Assembly (NCBI RefSeq): GCF_006539185.1
Contig: NZ_BJMN01000044.1
Coordinates: 28,155-92,154 of the forward strand
DNA: 64,000 bases
DNA from: Streptomyces gardneri
GTDB lineage: Bacteria; Actinomycetota; Actinomycetes; Streptomycetales; Streptomycetaceae
Direction of reading: 5' to 3'
Part shown: positions 49,564-58,260 of the stretch, piece by piece
Layout of the letters: every line of letters starts with the position of its first letter
Position numbering within the stretch: the stretch's first letter is position 1
The notes under the pieces: model-generated
What the model was told of the DNA's origin: nothing
Databases searched by the model: none
What the model saw: only the letters and a program-made list of their open reading frames with translations
Program-made: the position numbers and the translations under genes

Positions 49564-50760
49564 TTACCCCGCCATTGTGTCCTGCGCGCTTCCGGCTGCC
49601 GAGGCGCGCTCCCCTTCTCCGCCACGCGCCGCCCCGCACGGGCAGTCCGGGTGGGGCCGCAGCCGCTCCGCCCGCCACTCCAACAGCGGCAGCGACACCT
49701 CCCAGCGGGCGCCCGTGCTCGCCGGGAGGTCCCCGTCCAGGAAGGCCAGTGCGTGCGCGGTGGCGAGTCCCGCCACCGCCGTGGCCAGCGCGAGGTCGCA
49801 GGCGGGCAGCGGATGCGGGGCGCCCGAGCGCCACTGGGCGAGGAGCCGGGGCCGGACGGGCTCCCGATCCGTCAGCTCCTCCTGGAGGCAGCAGGCGCAG
49901 GCCGTCCCGCCCGGCAGGACGAGCGGCCCGACCGTCCCCGTCGCCTCCAGCACCCCTGCGTACAGATGGGGTGTGCCGGTGGTGATCCACGGTCCTGCCG
50001 GAACGGGGTCGGGGACGTACGCGCCGAGACCGTCGCGCGGTGTCACCACGACGAGTGACAACCCGGGCGAGCCGCGCCCGTCACCCTGCCCGGTCGCGCC
50101 GCCCGTCGGCCCCGCGCGGGTACCGCCCCGAGCCCAGCGGCGGACCACACGCCGGGCCGCCGTCGCCCGTCGCTCGCCGACGGCCTCGGCCGGCAGCCCG
50201 CCCGGGGCGGTCTCCCACGGCTCGACCCGGCCGGAGTCCAGCACCTCGACCGTGCCCACGCCCGCCGCGGACAGCAGGGCCGCCACCATCGCCCCCACCC
50301 GCCCCGCACCCCGGACCTGGACGCGCAGGGCCCGGCGGGCGGCCAGTGTCCGCACCGCCCGGTCGGGCTCGCTATGGACGACGGAGAGCGAGGCCAGGTC
50401 GGCACGGAGCGGATCGCGCACCGTGGCCCCCGCCCCGGCACCTGCAGCGGCACCCGCCGCGGCACCCGAACCGGCACCCGAACCAGGCTTCCCGGGCCGT
50501 CCGTTCGAGGCGTCCGCGAGGAGGCCGGCCGCCGCCAGCCGGCCGAGAAGCGCCTCCAGATGCCCGTCCGGCAGACCGCGCGCCCGCGCCTCGGCCCGCA
50601 GCAGCTCCGTCCCCCGGGTGCCGTCGAGCAGCGCCAGAAGCTCCCCCGTACCCGGGTCGACCGGGCTCACCACCACCGCGTGCGCGGGGGTGATCCCGAA
50701 CTGGACGCAACGCAGACTCCGCCAGGCGCGTCGCAGCGCCGGTTTCACCATCGGATGCAT
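49564..50760 (-). CDS. ThiF-like adenylyltransferase-fold protein
   Basis: A 398-aa protein with a degenerate ThiF/E1-like Rossmann domain: VRGAGRVGAMVAALLSAAGV near residue 150 and VVVTPRDG. A winged-helix-like N-terminus (FGITPAHAVVVSPVDPGTG) is followed by a Gly/Ala low-complexity linker. Cysteine-rich spots GGTACACCLQEEL and HPDCPCG could bind zinc. The Asp/Arg residues that adenylate a carrier C-terminus are not clearly present, so activity is doubtful. Related proteins occur as leader-binding partners in modified-peptide pathways, but no peptide cluster is visible here. It is the first gene of the pair with the ABC1 kinase. Confidence 0.72.
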   Translation of the reverse strand: MHPMVKPALRRAWRSLRCVQFGITPAHAVVVSPVDPGTGELLALLDGTRGTELLRAEARARGLPDGHLEALLGRLAAAGLLADASNGRPGKPGSGAGSGAAAGAAAGAGAGATVRDPLRADLASLSVVHSEPDRAVRTLAARRALRVQVRGAGRVGAMVAALLSAAGVGTVEVLDSGRVEPWETAPGGLPAEAVGERRATAARRVVRRWARGGTRAGPTGGATGQGDGRGSPGLSLVVVTPRDGLGAYVPDPVPAGPWITTGTPHLYAGVLEATGTVGPLVLPGGTACACCLQEELTDREPVRPRLLAQWRSGAPHPLPACDLALATAVAGLATAHALAFLDGDLPASTGARWEVSLPLLEWRAERLRPHPDCPCGAARGGEGERASAAGSAQDTMAG

Positions 50761-50972
50761 TTTTCCCCGCCCTCGCCCGCGACCACATTCAAGATCGACA
50801 ACGGCTCTTCCGTCGTCCTGAAGCGAGAATGCCCCGCCGCCGCGAACGCCGCCGAAAGTTGTCCACAGGCCGGGGCATTAGTCATTCAAATGGTGCGGGG
50901 TGAGGTCGGAACCTTCCCGAAACCCCTCCGGAGGGAGGACTTCCCCCACGGTCAGCGGGTAACGTCGGGGCC

Positions 50973-51548
50973 GTGCCCGCCGACCCACAGCGCAGCGTGA
51001 CCAGCAAGCCGCCCCGCGGTTCGGGGACGAGTGCGGTCGAGGTCCGCAGAAGCGCGCGACGGAGCAGAACCGTCTCGGCCTACCGCGAGGGCGACCGGAC
51101 CATCGTGCTCATCCCCGCCCGTATGTCGGAGGCGGAGGAGAAGCGCTGGGTCACCGTCATGCTGGACAAGCTCGCCGCCCAGGAGAGCCGGAGCGTCCTC
51201 GGCGACCGCGAGCTCACCGAGCGGGCGCTGCACCTGTCCGACCAGTACTACGGCGGCCGGGCCCGCCCCGGCTCCGTCCGCTGGGTCACCAACCAGAACA
51301 CCCGCTGGGGCTCCTGCACCCCCTCCGAGGGCAGCATCCGCCTCTCCCACCGGCTGCAGGGCATGCCCGAGTACGTCGTCGACTACGTCCTCCTGCACGA
51401 GCTGGCCCACCTCCTCGTCCCGGGCCACGGCCCCGGGTTCTGGCGGCTCCTGGAGGCGTACCCCCGCACCGAGCGGGCCCGCGGCTACCTGGAGGGCGTG
51501 GTCGCCGCCGACCGCCTCCCGCACCTTCAGGACGCTCGCGAGGAGTGA
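50973..51548 (+). CDS. YgjP/DUF45-type zinc metallopeptidase
   Basis: A 191-aa protein with the SprT/WlaX-like (DUF45) zinc peptidase domain: NTRWGSCTPSEGSIRLSHRL near residue 110 and the zinc motif LLHELAHLLVPGHG (HEXXH plus a third His) near residue 143. RRSARRSRTV at the N-terminus is basic. Substrate unknown; probably cytosolic. TAACGT lies 7 bases before the GTG with no ribosome site, so it is probably leaderless. The divergent neighbour is the ThiF-like gene. Confidence 0.88.
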   Translation: MPADPQRSVTSKPPRGSGTSAVEVRRSARRSRTVSAYREGDRTIVLIPARMSEAEEKRWVTVMLDKLAAQESRSVLGDRELTERALHLSDQYYGGRARPGSVRWVTNQNTRWGSCTPSEGSIRLSHRLQGMPEYVVDYVLLHELAHLLVPGHGPGFWRLLEAYPRTERARGYLEGVVAADRLPHLQDAREE

Positions 51549-51679
51549 CGCCGCCGATACCGGCAGCGCGCGTCTTTCCCGATTCCGTACCGAAAACGAC
51601 CTGCCCTGTCTCAATGTCGCACTCAGCCGTTAGCCTGGCGCGAGCATTCGCCATTCGGGATGGGGGACGGTCGTTACGC

Positions 51680-53344
51680 ATGGCCAGGGAATTCCAACGC
51701 GGCCACAAGGCCAAGATCAGTGATCTGACCGCGGGAACCGATCTGTACGTGGGTGTGCAGATCGCGGCTCCCGGACTCAGCTTCGACATCAGCTGCTTCG
51801 GACTCGACGCGGACGAGCGGCTCTCGGACGACCGCTACTTCGTCTTCTTCAACCAGCCGAAGTCGCCCGAGGAGTCCATCCAGCTGCTCGGTGCCCAGTC
51901 CGGTGACACCGAGTCCTTCCGCGTCACCCTCGACCGCATCCCCGCGAACATCCAGAAGCTGTCGTTCACCGCGACGATCGACGGCGCCGGCCAGATGTCC
52001 CAGGTAGGCCCCGGCCACCTGCGGATCGTGGCGGGCGGCGAGGAGGTCGCCCGGTACGCCTTCACCGGTGCGGAGTTCTCCACCGAGCGCGCGGTGATGC
52101 TCGGCGACTTCTACCTCAAGGACGTCTGGCGGTTCGCCGCCGTCGGCCAGGGCTTCGACGGAGGCCTGGAGGCGCTCCTGCGGAACTTCGGCGGCGAGGT
52201 CGCCGAGGAGGAGCCCGCGGCGCCGCAGGCCCAGGCCCCGGCCCCCGGCTTCGCCCCGCCGCAGCAGGCGGCGGCGCCCCCGGCTTTCGGCGCGCCCGCA
52301 CCGGCCGCGCCCCAGCCGCCCGCCCCGGCGCCCGCGTTCGGCGCGCCGCCGGCCCCGCCCGCGCCCGTCGCGCCCGCGCAGCCGGTCCACACGGCGCCGA
52401 CGATGGTGGCGCCCATCGCGCCCGCCCAGGTCCCGCCGCCCGCGCCGGCCCCCGCTCCGTACGGACAGCCGCCGCAGCCCCCGCAGTACGGCCAGGTCCC
52501 GGGCCAGCCCCCGGGTCAGTACCCCGGCCAGGTCCCGGGCCAGGCACCCGGTCCGTTCCCCGGAGGCCAGGGCCAGCCGCCGCAGCAGCCTCCGTACGGA
52601 CAGGCGGCCCCCGGCCCGTACGGGCAGCAGCCGCAGTTCGGGCAGCAGCCCGCGGGCGTCCCGCAGGGCGTCCCGGCCACCGGCGCGGGGCTCGCCGCCG
52701 CGCTCGCGCCGTACAAGGAGACCGCCACCGGCGCCCGGTGGACCCCGCAGAACCAGCAGCTCATGCGGGTCGACCTGGCCATGGGCGGCGTCCCCGTCCT
52801 CGCCCGGCAGGGCTCCATGGTCATGTACCAGGGCAAGGTCGACTTCTCCCACAAGGGCGCGGGCTTCGCCGGCCGGATCGTCGGCAACGCCACCGGCCAG
52901 GAGATGCAGCTGATGCGGTGCAACGGCCGCGGCCAGGTGTTCCTCGCCGAGGAAGGCGCCCATCTGCACCCGATCGAGCTCCAGGGCGACGGCATCTGCG
53001 TCTCCGCGGAGAACGTCCTCGCCTTCGACGAGTCCCTCCAGTACGAGGTCCGTCGCATCGAGGGCCACGGCATCCCCGGCGGAGCCCTGTTCACCATGCA
53101 GTTCCAGGGCACCGGCACCGTCGTCGTGAAGACCAACGGCATCCCCGTGGTCCTGCCCGTCACGCCGACCACCTTCGCCGACTGCAACGCCGTCGTCGCC
53201 TGGTCGTCCGCGTCCCAGGTCATCCTCTCCAGCCAGGTGCGGCTCCGCCGCAACGCCTACCCGGGCCACAGCGGAGAGACCGTGAACCTGCAGTTCCGGG
53301 GCGCCCCCGGCAACTTCATCGTCGTCCAGCCCTACGAGGTCTGA
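51680..53344 (+). CDS. TerD-AIM24 fusion protein
   Basis: A 554-aa two-domain protein. Residues 1-175 form a TerD domain (GLSFDISCFGLDADERLSDD and the acidic FVFFNQPKSPEE region, with calcium-binding-type Asp-rich loops). Residues 176-350 are a Pro/Ala/Gln/Gly-rich linker with PPQYGQ-like repeats. Residues 352-554 are an AIM24 domain (MRVDLAMGGVPVLARQGSM, then FLAEEGAHLHPIELQGDGI). TerD proteins act in tellurite, phage and stress responses; AIM24 is a mitochondrial-biogenesis family of unknown bacterial role. ATG 51680 fits both the TerD start and an upstream GGGGGA. The next two genes are stand-alone AIM24 proteins 14 and 19 bases apart. Confidence 0.9.
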   Translation: MAREFQRGHKAKISDLTAGTDLYVGVQIAAPGLSFDISCFGLDADERLSDDRYFVFFNQPKSPEESIQLLGAQSGDTESFRVTLDRIPANIQKLSFTATIDGAGQMSQVGPGHLRIVAGGEEVARYAFTGAEFSTERAVMLGDFYLKDVWRFAAVGQGFDGGLEALLRNFGGEVAEEEPAAPQAQAPAPGFAPPQQAAAPPAFGAPAPAAPQPPAPAPAFGAPPAPPAPVAPAQPVHTAPTMVAPIAPAQVPPPAPAPAPYGQPPQPPQYGQVPGQPPGQYPGQVPGQAPGPFPGGQGQPPQQPPYGQAAPGPYGQQPQFGQQPAGVPQGVPATGAGLAAALAPYKETATGARWTPQNQQLMRVDLAMGGVPVLARQGSMVMYQGKVDFSHKGAGFAGRIVGNATGQEMQLMRCNGRGQVFLAEEGAHLHPIELQGDGICVSAENVLAFDESLQYEVRRIEGHGIPGGALFTMQFQGTGTVVVKTNGIPVVLPVTPTTFADCNAVVAWSSASQVILSSQVRLRRNAYPGHSGETVNLQFRGAPGNFIVVQPYEV

Positions 53345-53358
53345 GGGAGCCCGAAGTC

Positions 53359-54039
53359 ATGAACCAGCAACTCGCGGGCTACGCCCCGACCCCCGTCGCG
53401 GCCCGGATGGAGAACCACGGCCGGACCATGCTGAAGGTCGCCATGGCCTCCGGCCAGGACCTGTACGCGCGGACCGGCTCGATGATCGCCTACGAGGGCT
53501 TCATCACCTACGAGCCCAACCCGCCCGCCGTCCGCCAGGTCGCCAAGGACTGGGCCACGGGCGAGGGCGCGCCGATCATGAAGTGCTCCGGCGACGGACT
53601 GCTCTACCTCGCCGACTACGGCGCCGACGTCGTCGTGATCAACCTCCAGAACGACTCCCTGTCGGTCAACGGCACCAACCTGCTCGCCTTCGACGCGCAC
53701 CTCCAGTGGGGCGTCGAGCGGGTCAAGGGACTCGCCAAGTTCGCCGGCCAGGGCCTGTTCAACGTGGAGATCGCCGGCACGGGCTGGGTCGCGCTCACCT
53801 CGCGCGGCACGCCCATCGTCGTCGACTGCGGTCGCGGCGAGGACGAGACCTACGTCGACCCCGACGCGCTCGTCGCCTGGTCTCCGTCGCTCAAGGTCAA
53901 GGGCAAGCGCAGCTTCAAGGCCTCCTCCCTCATCGGACGGGGCAGCGGCGAGGCCATGCAGATGGCCTTCTCGGGCCAGGGCATCGTCGTCGTACAGCCG
54001 AGCGAGGACAGCACCGACCGCCTGCGGATCCGGGGCTGA
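53359..54039 (+). CDS. AIM24-family protein
   Basis: A 226-aa AIM24 beta-sheet protein: MLKVAMASGQDLYARTGSMI near the N-terminus, MKCSGDGLLYLADYGADVVV in the middle, and MQMAFSGQGIVVVQPSED at the end. The family typically repeats glycine-rich strands (GQGxVxVQ). GAGGGAG lies 10 bases before the ATG, and the gene starts 14 bases after the TerD-AIM24 gene. It is shorter than the fusion because it lacks TerD and the linker. Probably a subunit of a mixed assembly with the two neighbours (inference). Confidence 0.9.
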   Translation: MNQQLAGYAPTPVAARMENHGRTMLKVAMASGQDLYARTGSMIAYEGFITYEPNPPAVRQVAKDWATGEGAPIMKCSGDGLLYLADYGADVVVINLQNDSLSVNGTNLLAFDAHLQWGVERVKGLAKFAGQGLFNVEIAGTGWVALTSRGTPIVVDCGRGEDETYVDPDALVAWSPSLKVKGKRSFKASSLIGRGSGEAMQMAFSGQGIVVVQPSEDSTDRLRIRG

Positions 54040-54058
54040 GGGGGAGCGAGAACACACC

Positions 54059-54814
54059 ATGCAGAGCCCGCTTTTCAACCACGCCGAACAGCAGAGCCAG
54101 GAGCGGTACGTCATCCAGAACCCGCAGCTCCTGCGGGTCAGCCTGACCGGGCAGGACGACATCCTCGCCCGCAAGGGCGCGATGGTCGCGTACCAGGGGC
54201 TCGTCGACTTCGACGGCGAGTACCAGACCCCGAACCAGCGTCGGGCCCGCGCCCGCACCGGTGAGGGTCTCGACCTCATGCGCTGCTCCGGCCAGGGCAC
54301 GGTCTACTTCGCGAACCTCGCGCAGTACGTGCATGTCGTGGAGGTCGACCAGGAAGGCCTGACCGTCGACAGCTCCTACGTCCTGGCGCTCGACTCGACC
54401 CTCCACACCGAGGTCATCGCCGTCGACAGCCAGTACGGCATCTCCGGCTCCGGCAAGTACCAGCTCAACATCTCCGGCCGCGGCAAGGTCGCCCTCATGA
54501 CCTCCGGCCAGCCGCTGATGATGCAGGTCACGCCCGAGAAGTACGTCAGCGTCGACGCGGACGCGATCGTCGCCTGGTCCACCGGGCTGCGCGTCCAGAT
54601 GCAGGCGCAGACGACCAACTCCAGCGTCCGCCGCCGCCGCGGCGACACGGGCGAGGGCTGGGAGCTCAGCTTCCTCGGCCAAGGCTTCGCGCTCGTCCAG
54701 CCCAGCGAGGTCATGCCCCCGCAGCACGCGGCCATCGGCCAGGGCATCGCCGCCCAGTTCGGCGCCGGCCAGCAGGGCGCCCACGCGCAGAACCAGAACA
54801 ACGCCTGGAACTGA
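54059..54814 (+). CDS. AIM24-family protein
   Basis: A 251-aa AIM24 protein: LLRVSLTGQDDILARKGAMV, LDLMRCSGQGTVYFANLAQY, SQYGISGSGKYQLNISGRGK and WELSFLGQGFALVQPSEVMP. The end is Gln/Gly/Ala-rich (AQFGAGQQGAHAQNQNNAWN). It starts 19 bases after the previous gene with GGGGGAG 12 bases upstream of the ATG, and is followed by a strong terminator. The three genes therefore form one operon containing three AIM24 domains of different sequence, plus one TerD domain. Confidence 0.9.
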   Translation: MQSPLFNHAEQQSQERYVIQNPQLLRVSLTGQDDILARKGAMVAYQGLVDFDGEYQTPNQRRARARTGEGLDLMRCSGQGTVYFANLAQYVHVVEVDQEGLTVDSSYVLALDSTLHTEVIAVDSQYGISGSGKYQLNISGRGKVALMTSGQPLMMQVTPEKYVSVDADAIVAWSTGLRVQMQAQTTNSSVRRRRGDTGEGWELSFLGQGFALVQPSEVMPPQHAAIGQGIAAQFGAGQQGAHAQNQNNAWN

Positions 54815-54826
54815 GCACGGCACACA

Positions 54827-54863
54827 CGTAAGGGGCGGCCTCCCATGGAGGTCGCCCCTTACG
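54827..54863. terminator. Bidirectional terminator after the TerD/AIM24 operon
   Basis: CGTAAGGGGCGGCCTCC pairs with GGAGGTCGCCCCTTACG (one G-T wobble) around a short CATG-containing loop. It separates the convergent AIM24 and NUDIX genes. Confidence 0.85.
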
Positions 54864-54868
54864 CGTAC

Positions 54869-55393
54869 TCAGGCGAGCCGCGCCAGCGTGCCCTTCAGCA
54901 GCTCGACCACCGAGGTGTCCGCCACGCCCGCCACGTCCTCGTACGCGAACCAGCGCAGGTCCAGCGACTCCTCGCTGATCTCCGCCTCCGCGTCGGCCGG
55001 GGCCAGCGCCGCGTACTGCACGTCCAGGTGCCAGTGGCACGGCGCCGGGATCGGATGCCGGTCGAGCCGCACGGGACCGCCCGGCAGCAGGGTCAGCCCC
55101 GCGATCCCGGACTCCTCCGTCGCCTCCCGCAGCGCGGCGGCCTCGACCGTCGCGTCGCCCTCCTCGCAGTGGCCGCCCATCTGCAGCCACATGCCCAGCT
55201 TCTTGTGCAGGGTCAGCAGCACCCGCCCCCGCGCCGGATCGATCACCAGCGCGCTGGAGGTCAGATGCCCGGCCCCGCAGGGCTTGTACATGCCGTCCGG
55301 GTGCTCCGCGAGATGGTCCAGATAGACATCACGCAGCTCCGGCTGGTCCTCGTACCCGTTCAGCACGAGGACCGCGTCGTCGTACAGGCTCAC
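54869..55393 (-). CDS. NUDIX hydrolase
   Basis: A 174-aa NUDIX protein. The box GHCEEGDATVEAAALREATE plus ESGI fits GX5EX7REUXEEXG(U). It also has HLTSSALVIDPARGRVLLTL and MWLQMGGHCE. The substrate (a nucleoside diphosphate derivative) is unknown. GTG 55393 lies within the stop codon of the zinc metalloprotease gene (GTGA), so translation is coupled. It ends only 6 bases from the terminator shared with the AIM24 operon. Confidence 0.9.
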   Translation of the reverse strand: MSLYDDAVLVLNGYEDQPELRDVYLDHLAEHPDGMYKPCGAGHLTSSALVIDPARGRVLLTLHKKLGMWLQMGGHCEEGDATVEAAALREATEESGIAGLTLLPGGPVRLDRHPIPAPCHWHLDVQYAALAPADAEAEISEESLDLRWFAYEDVAGVADTSVVELLKGTLARLA

Positions 55394-56808
55394 TTCTTGT
55401 CGTCGCCCTCGTCCTCGGAGCGGCCCTCCGCCGCCTCGCCCAGCATCTTGTCCAGCTCCGAGAAGTCGAGGTGCTCGCGGTGGACGAAGCCGTCCGGGTC
55501 GTCCAGGTCGGTCGCCGTCGGCAGCATGTCCGGGTGCTCCCACAGCCCGTCCCGGCCGTCGACCCCGCGCGCGTCCGTGAGCGAGGCCCACAGGCGCGCC
55601 GCGTCCCGCAGCCGCCGCGGACGCAGCTCGAGACCGATCAGCGTCGCGAAGGTCTGCTCGGCCGGACCACCCGAGGCCCGGCGCCGGCGCAGCGTCTCGC
55701 GCAGCGCGTCCGCCGAGGTCAGCCGCGACTTGGCGGCCTCGTGGACCACCGCGTCCACCCAGCCCTCGACCAGCGCGAGCGCCGTCTCGAGCCGGGCCAG
55801 GGCCGCCTTCTGCTCCGGGGTGTCCTGCGGCTGGAACATGCCCTGCTGGAGGGCCTCCTGCAGCTGCTCCGGGTGCGTCGGGTCGAGCTGGCCGACGGCC
55901 TCCTCCAGCTTCGAGGTGTCGACCTTGATCCCGCGCGCGTATCCCTCGACCGCGCCGAACAGATGCGCCCGCAGCCACGGCACGTGCGCGAAGAGCCGCT
56001 GGTGGGCGGCCTCACGCAGGGCCAGGTAGAGCCGCACCTCGTCCGAGGGCACGCCCAGGTCCTTGCCGAAGGCCTCGATGTTCAGCGGGAGCAGCGCCGC
56101 GCGCCCGGCCGGGCCGAGCGGCAGACCGACGTCGGTCGAGCCGACGACCTCACCGGCGAGCGCGCCCACGGCCTGCCCGATCTGCTGGCCGAACATGGCG
56201 CCGCCCATGGAGCGCATCATGCCGATCAGCGGGCCGGCCATGGCCTGCATCTCCTCCGGCAGGACGTCGCCCATCGCCGCGCCGACCCGCTCGGCGACCG
56301 GGTCCACGAGCTGCTGCCACGCCGGCAGCGTCGCCTCGACCCATTCCGCGCGGCTCCACGCCACGGCCGTGCTCGCGCCCGAGGGCAGCGAGGTCACGCC
56401 GTCCAGCCACAGGTCGGCCAGGCGCACGGCCTCCTCGACCGCGGACTTCTCCGCGGGGCCCACGCTGGCGTCCTTCGTGCCGTCGGGGGTGCCCTGGGCC
56501 ACCACCTGGCGGGCGATCTGCTTGGCCATGTCCCAGTTCACGGGACCGCCCTCGTAGCTCAGCATCTGCCCGAGCTGCTGGAAGGCCGCACCCAGATCGT
56601 TGGGGTTCAGCGAGCCGAACATCGCCGCGAAGGGATTGTCCGCGCCGCCAGGCCCGCCCATGCCGGGCAGCCCGCCGAAGCCGAACGGGTTCGCCCCGAA
56701 CGGGTTGCCGGAGCCCTGGCCACCTCCGGCGGGGTCCTTCTTCTTGCCCTCGTCGCCGTTCTCCGGCTCCTCCGGCGGAAGGCCGAATCCGAATGGGGTG
56801 TCACTCAC
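55390..56808 (-). CDS. Zinc-dependent metalloprotease-like protein (DUF2342 family)
   Basis: A 472-aa protein from GTG 56808 (GAGGAAA upstream). The N-terminus is Gly/Pro/Phe-rich (FGANPFGFGGLPGMGGPGG), with a helical body and family motif LREAAHQRLFAHVPWLRAHL near residue 262. The family (DUF2342, related to an F420-biosynthesis-associated group) is annotated as zinc metalloprotease, although the classic HEXXH is replaced here by EAAHQRLFAH. LPEEMQAMAGPLIGMMRSMG near 190 is also conserved. A mycobacterial homologue sits in the same neighbourhood. Biological role unknown. It overlaps the NUDIX gene by 4 bases and diverges from the epimerase gene. Confidence 0.85.
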   Translation of the reverse strand: MSDTPFGFGLPPEEPENGDEGKKKDPAGGGQGSGNPFGANPFGFGGLPGMGGPGGADNPFAAMFGSLNPNDLGAAFQQLGQMLSYEGGPVNWDMAKQIARQVVAQGTPDGTKDASVGPAEKSAVEEAVRLADLWLDGVTSLPSGASTAVAWSRAEWVEATLPAWQQLVDPVAERVGAAMGDVLPEEMQAMAGPLIGMMRSMGGAMFGQQIGQAVGALAGEVVGSTDVGLPLGPAGRAALLPLNIEAFGKDLGVPSDEVRLYLALREAAHQRLFAHVPWLRAHLFGAVEGYARGIKVDTSKLEEAVGQLDPTHPEQLQEALQQGMFQPQDTPEQKAALARLETALALVEGWVDAVVHEAAKSRLTSADALRETLRRRRASGGPAEQTFATLIGLELRPRRLRDAARLWASLTDARGVDGRDGLWEHPDMLPTATDLDDPDGFVHREHLDFSELDKMLGEAAEGRSEDEGDDKK

Positions 56809-57021
56809 AGGTTTCCTCGGCTCGTAGGGCCGCCGGCCTCCTGCCGACGGCGACTGCCCGACCAGGGCCCGATCCACGGGCCCCGCACACCACCAGCGTA
56901 GACATCCGGGCCGGAAATGGGCTCGGTGCTCCGCCGGGCCGTGCCCTGCGGCAGGATGGACGCCACCTGGTCCGTACGCGTCATGCGTGTACGTACTGAA
57001 GACAACCGCTGGAGACGCCCG

Positions 57022-58131
57022 GTGAGTTCCCCAGATCCTCAGGTTCGCGGAGCGCGAAACCACTCAACCCGGTCCGCCGCGCGCGGACCCGTCGTCGCGG
57101 TCACCGGTGCCGCTTCCGGCGTCGGTGACCTGCTGACCAGGCGCCTCGCCGCGTCCGACGAGGTCAAGCAGGTCGTCGCGATCGACGAGCGCCGGGGCGA
57201 GGTCGCCGAGGCGCGGTGGCACATCCTCGACGTGCGCGATCCGGCCATCGCCGAGAAGCTGCGCGGCGCGGACGTCGTCGTGCACCTCGCCGTCGATCTC
57301 GACCTGGAGACCGACCCCGCCGCCCGAACGGCCTACAACGTGCGCGGCACGCAGACGGTCCTGACCGCCGCCGCGGCCGCCGGAGTGCACCGCGTGGTGC
57401 TCTGCACCTCCGCGATGGTCTACGGCGCCCTGCCCGACAACGACATCCCGCTCTCCGAGGACGCCGAGCTCAGGGCGACGGCGGAGGCCACCGGCGTCGG
57501 CGACATGCTGGAGATCGAGCGCCTCGGCCGCCGGGCGCCCCGCGCGCACCCCGGCCTCAACGTCACGGTCGTCCGCCCGGCCGTCCTCGTCGGCGGTACG
57601 GACACGGCGCTGACCCGCTACTTCGAGTCGCCCCGGCTGCTCGTCGTCGCCGGCTCCCGGCCCACCTGGCAGTTCTGCCACGTCGACGACCTGGTGAGCG
57701 CGCTGGAGTACGCGGCCCTGGAGAAGGTCGACGGAGAGTTCGCGGTCGGCTGCGAGGGCTGGCTGGAGCAGGAGGAGGTCGAGGAGCTCTCCGGGATCCG
57801 GCGCATGGAGCTCCCCTCCGCCGTCGCCCTCGGCGCGGCGGCCCGCCTCCACCGGATCGGGCTCACCCCGTCCCCGGCGGGCGACCTCGCGTACACCATG
57901 CACCCCTGGGTGGTCAGCGTCGGGCGGCTGCACGACGCCGGCTGGCGGCCGAAGTGGACGAACGAGGAGGTCCTCACCGCGCTCCTGGAGGAGGTCGAGG
58001 GCCGCCACACGGTCGCCGGCCGCCGCCTGGGCCGCAAGGACGCGACGGCCGCGGGCGCGGCCGGTGCGACGGTGGCGCTGCTCGGCACGGCGGCGCTCGT
58101 CCGGCAGATGCGGAAGCGGCGCGGGATCTGA
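57022..58131 (+). CDS. NAD-dependent epimerase/dehydratase-like SDR protein
   Basis: A 369-aa protein from GTG 57022 (GGAG seven bases upstream). NAD(P)-binding VAVTGAASGVGDLLTRRL (GxxSxxG variant) is near residue 30, VVHLAVDLD near 90 and VYGALPDN near 140; the YXXXK catalytic pair is not obvious, so the enzyme may be atypical. FCHVDDLVSALEYA is typical of extended SDRs. The C-terminus has a short hydrophobic stretch (AAGAAGATVALLGTAALV) and ends RKRRGI, so it may be membrane-tethered. Substrate unknown. It is divergent from the metalloprotease gene. Confidence 0.85.
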   Translation: MSSPDPQVRGARNHSTRSAARGPVVAVTGAASGVGDLLTRRLAASDEVKQVVAIDERRGEVAEARWHILDVRDPAIAEKLRGADVVVHLAVDLDLETDPAARTAYNVRGTQTVLTAAAAAGVHRVVLCTSAMVYGALPDNDIPLSEDAELRATAEATGVGDMLEIERLGRRAPRAHPGLNVTVVRPAVLVGGTDTALTRYFESPRLLVVAGSRPTWQFCHVDDLVSALEYAALEKVDGEFAVGCEGWLEQEEVEELSGIRRMELPSAVALGAAARLHRIGLTPSPAGDLAYTMHPWVVSVGRLHDAGWRPKWTNEEVLTALLEEVEGRHTVAGRRLGRKDATAAGAAGATVALLGTAALVRQMRKRRGI

Positions 58132-58158
58132 CCCGCGCCGGGGGGCGGGCCCGGGGGA

Positions 58159-58202
58159 GCGGTCTGTAGGGGCGGTCTGTAGAACCCTCCTACGGAGGGT
58201 TC
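58159..58202. promoter_or_regulatory. Direct repeat plus inverted repeat upstream of moaE
   Basis: GCGGTCTGTAG occurs at 58159-58169 and again at 58172-58182 (13-base period), immediately followed by a perfect inverted repeat GAACCCTCC-TAC-GGAGGGTTC (58182-58202), about 60 bases before moaE. It could be an operator or a terminator of the upstream gene. Confidence 0.45.
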
Positions 58203-58260
58203 CGACGACCGGTCGAAACCGCTATTCCGGGATGTCGGCGGCGTACGGCACCATGGGCGC

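Noticed and set aside
49564..50760. Modified-peptide (azole/thiopeptide-like) biosynthesis cluster around the ThiF-like protein
   Set aside because: There is no precursor peptide, cyclodehydratase or dehydrogenase nearby, and the neighbouring genes are the conserved core block.
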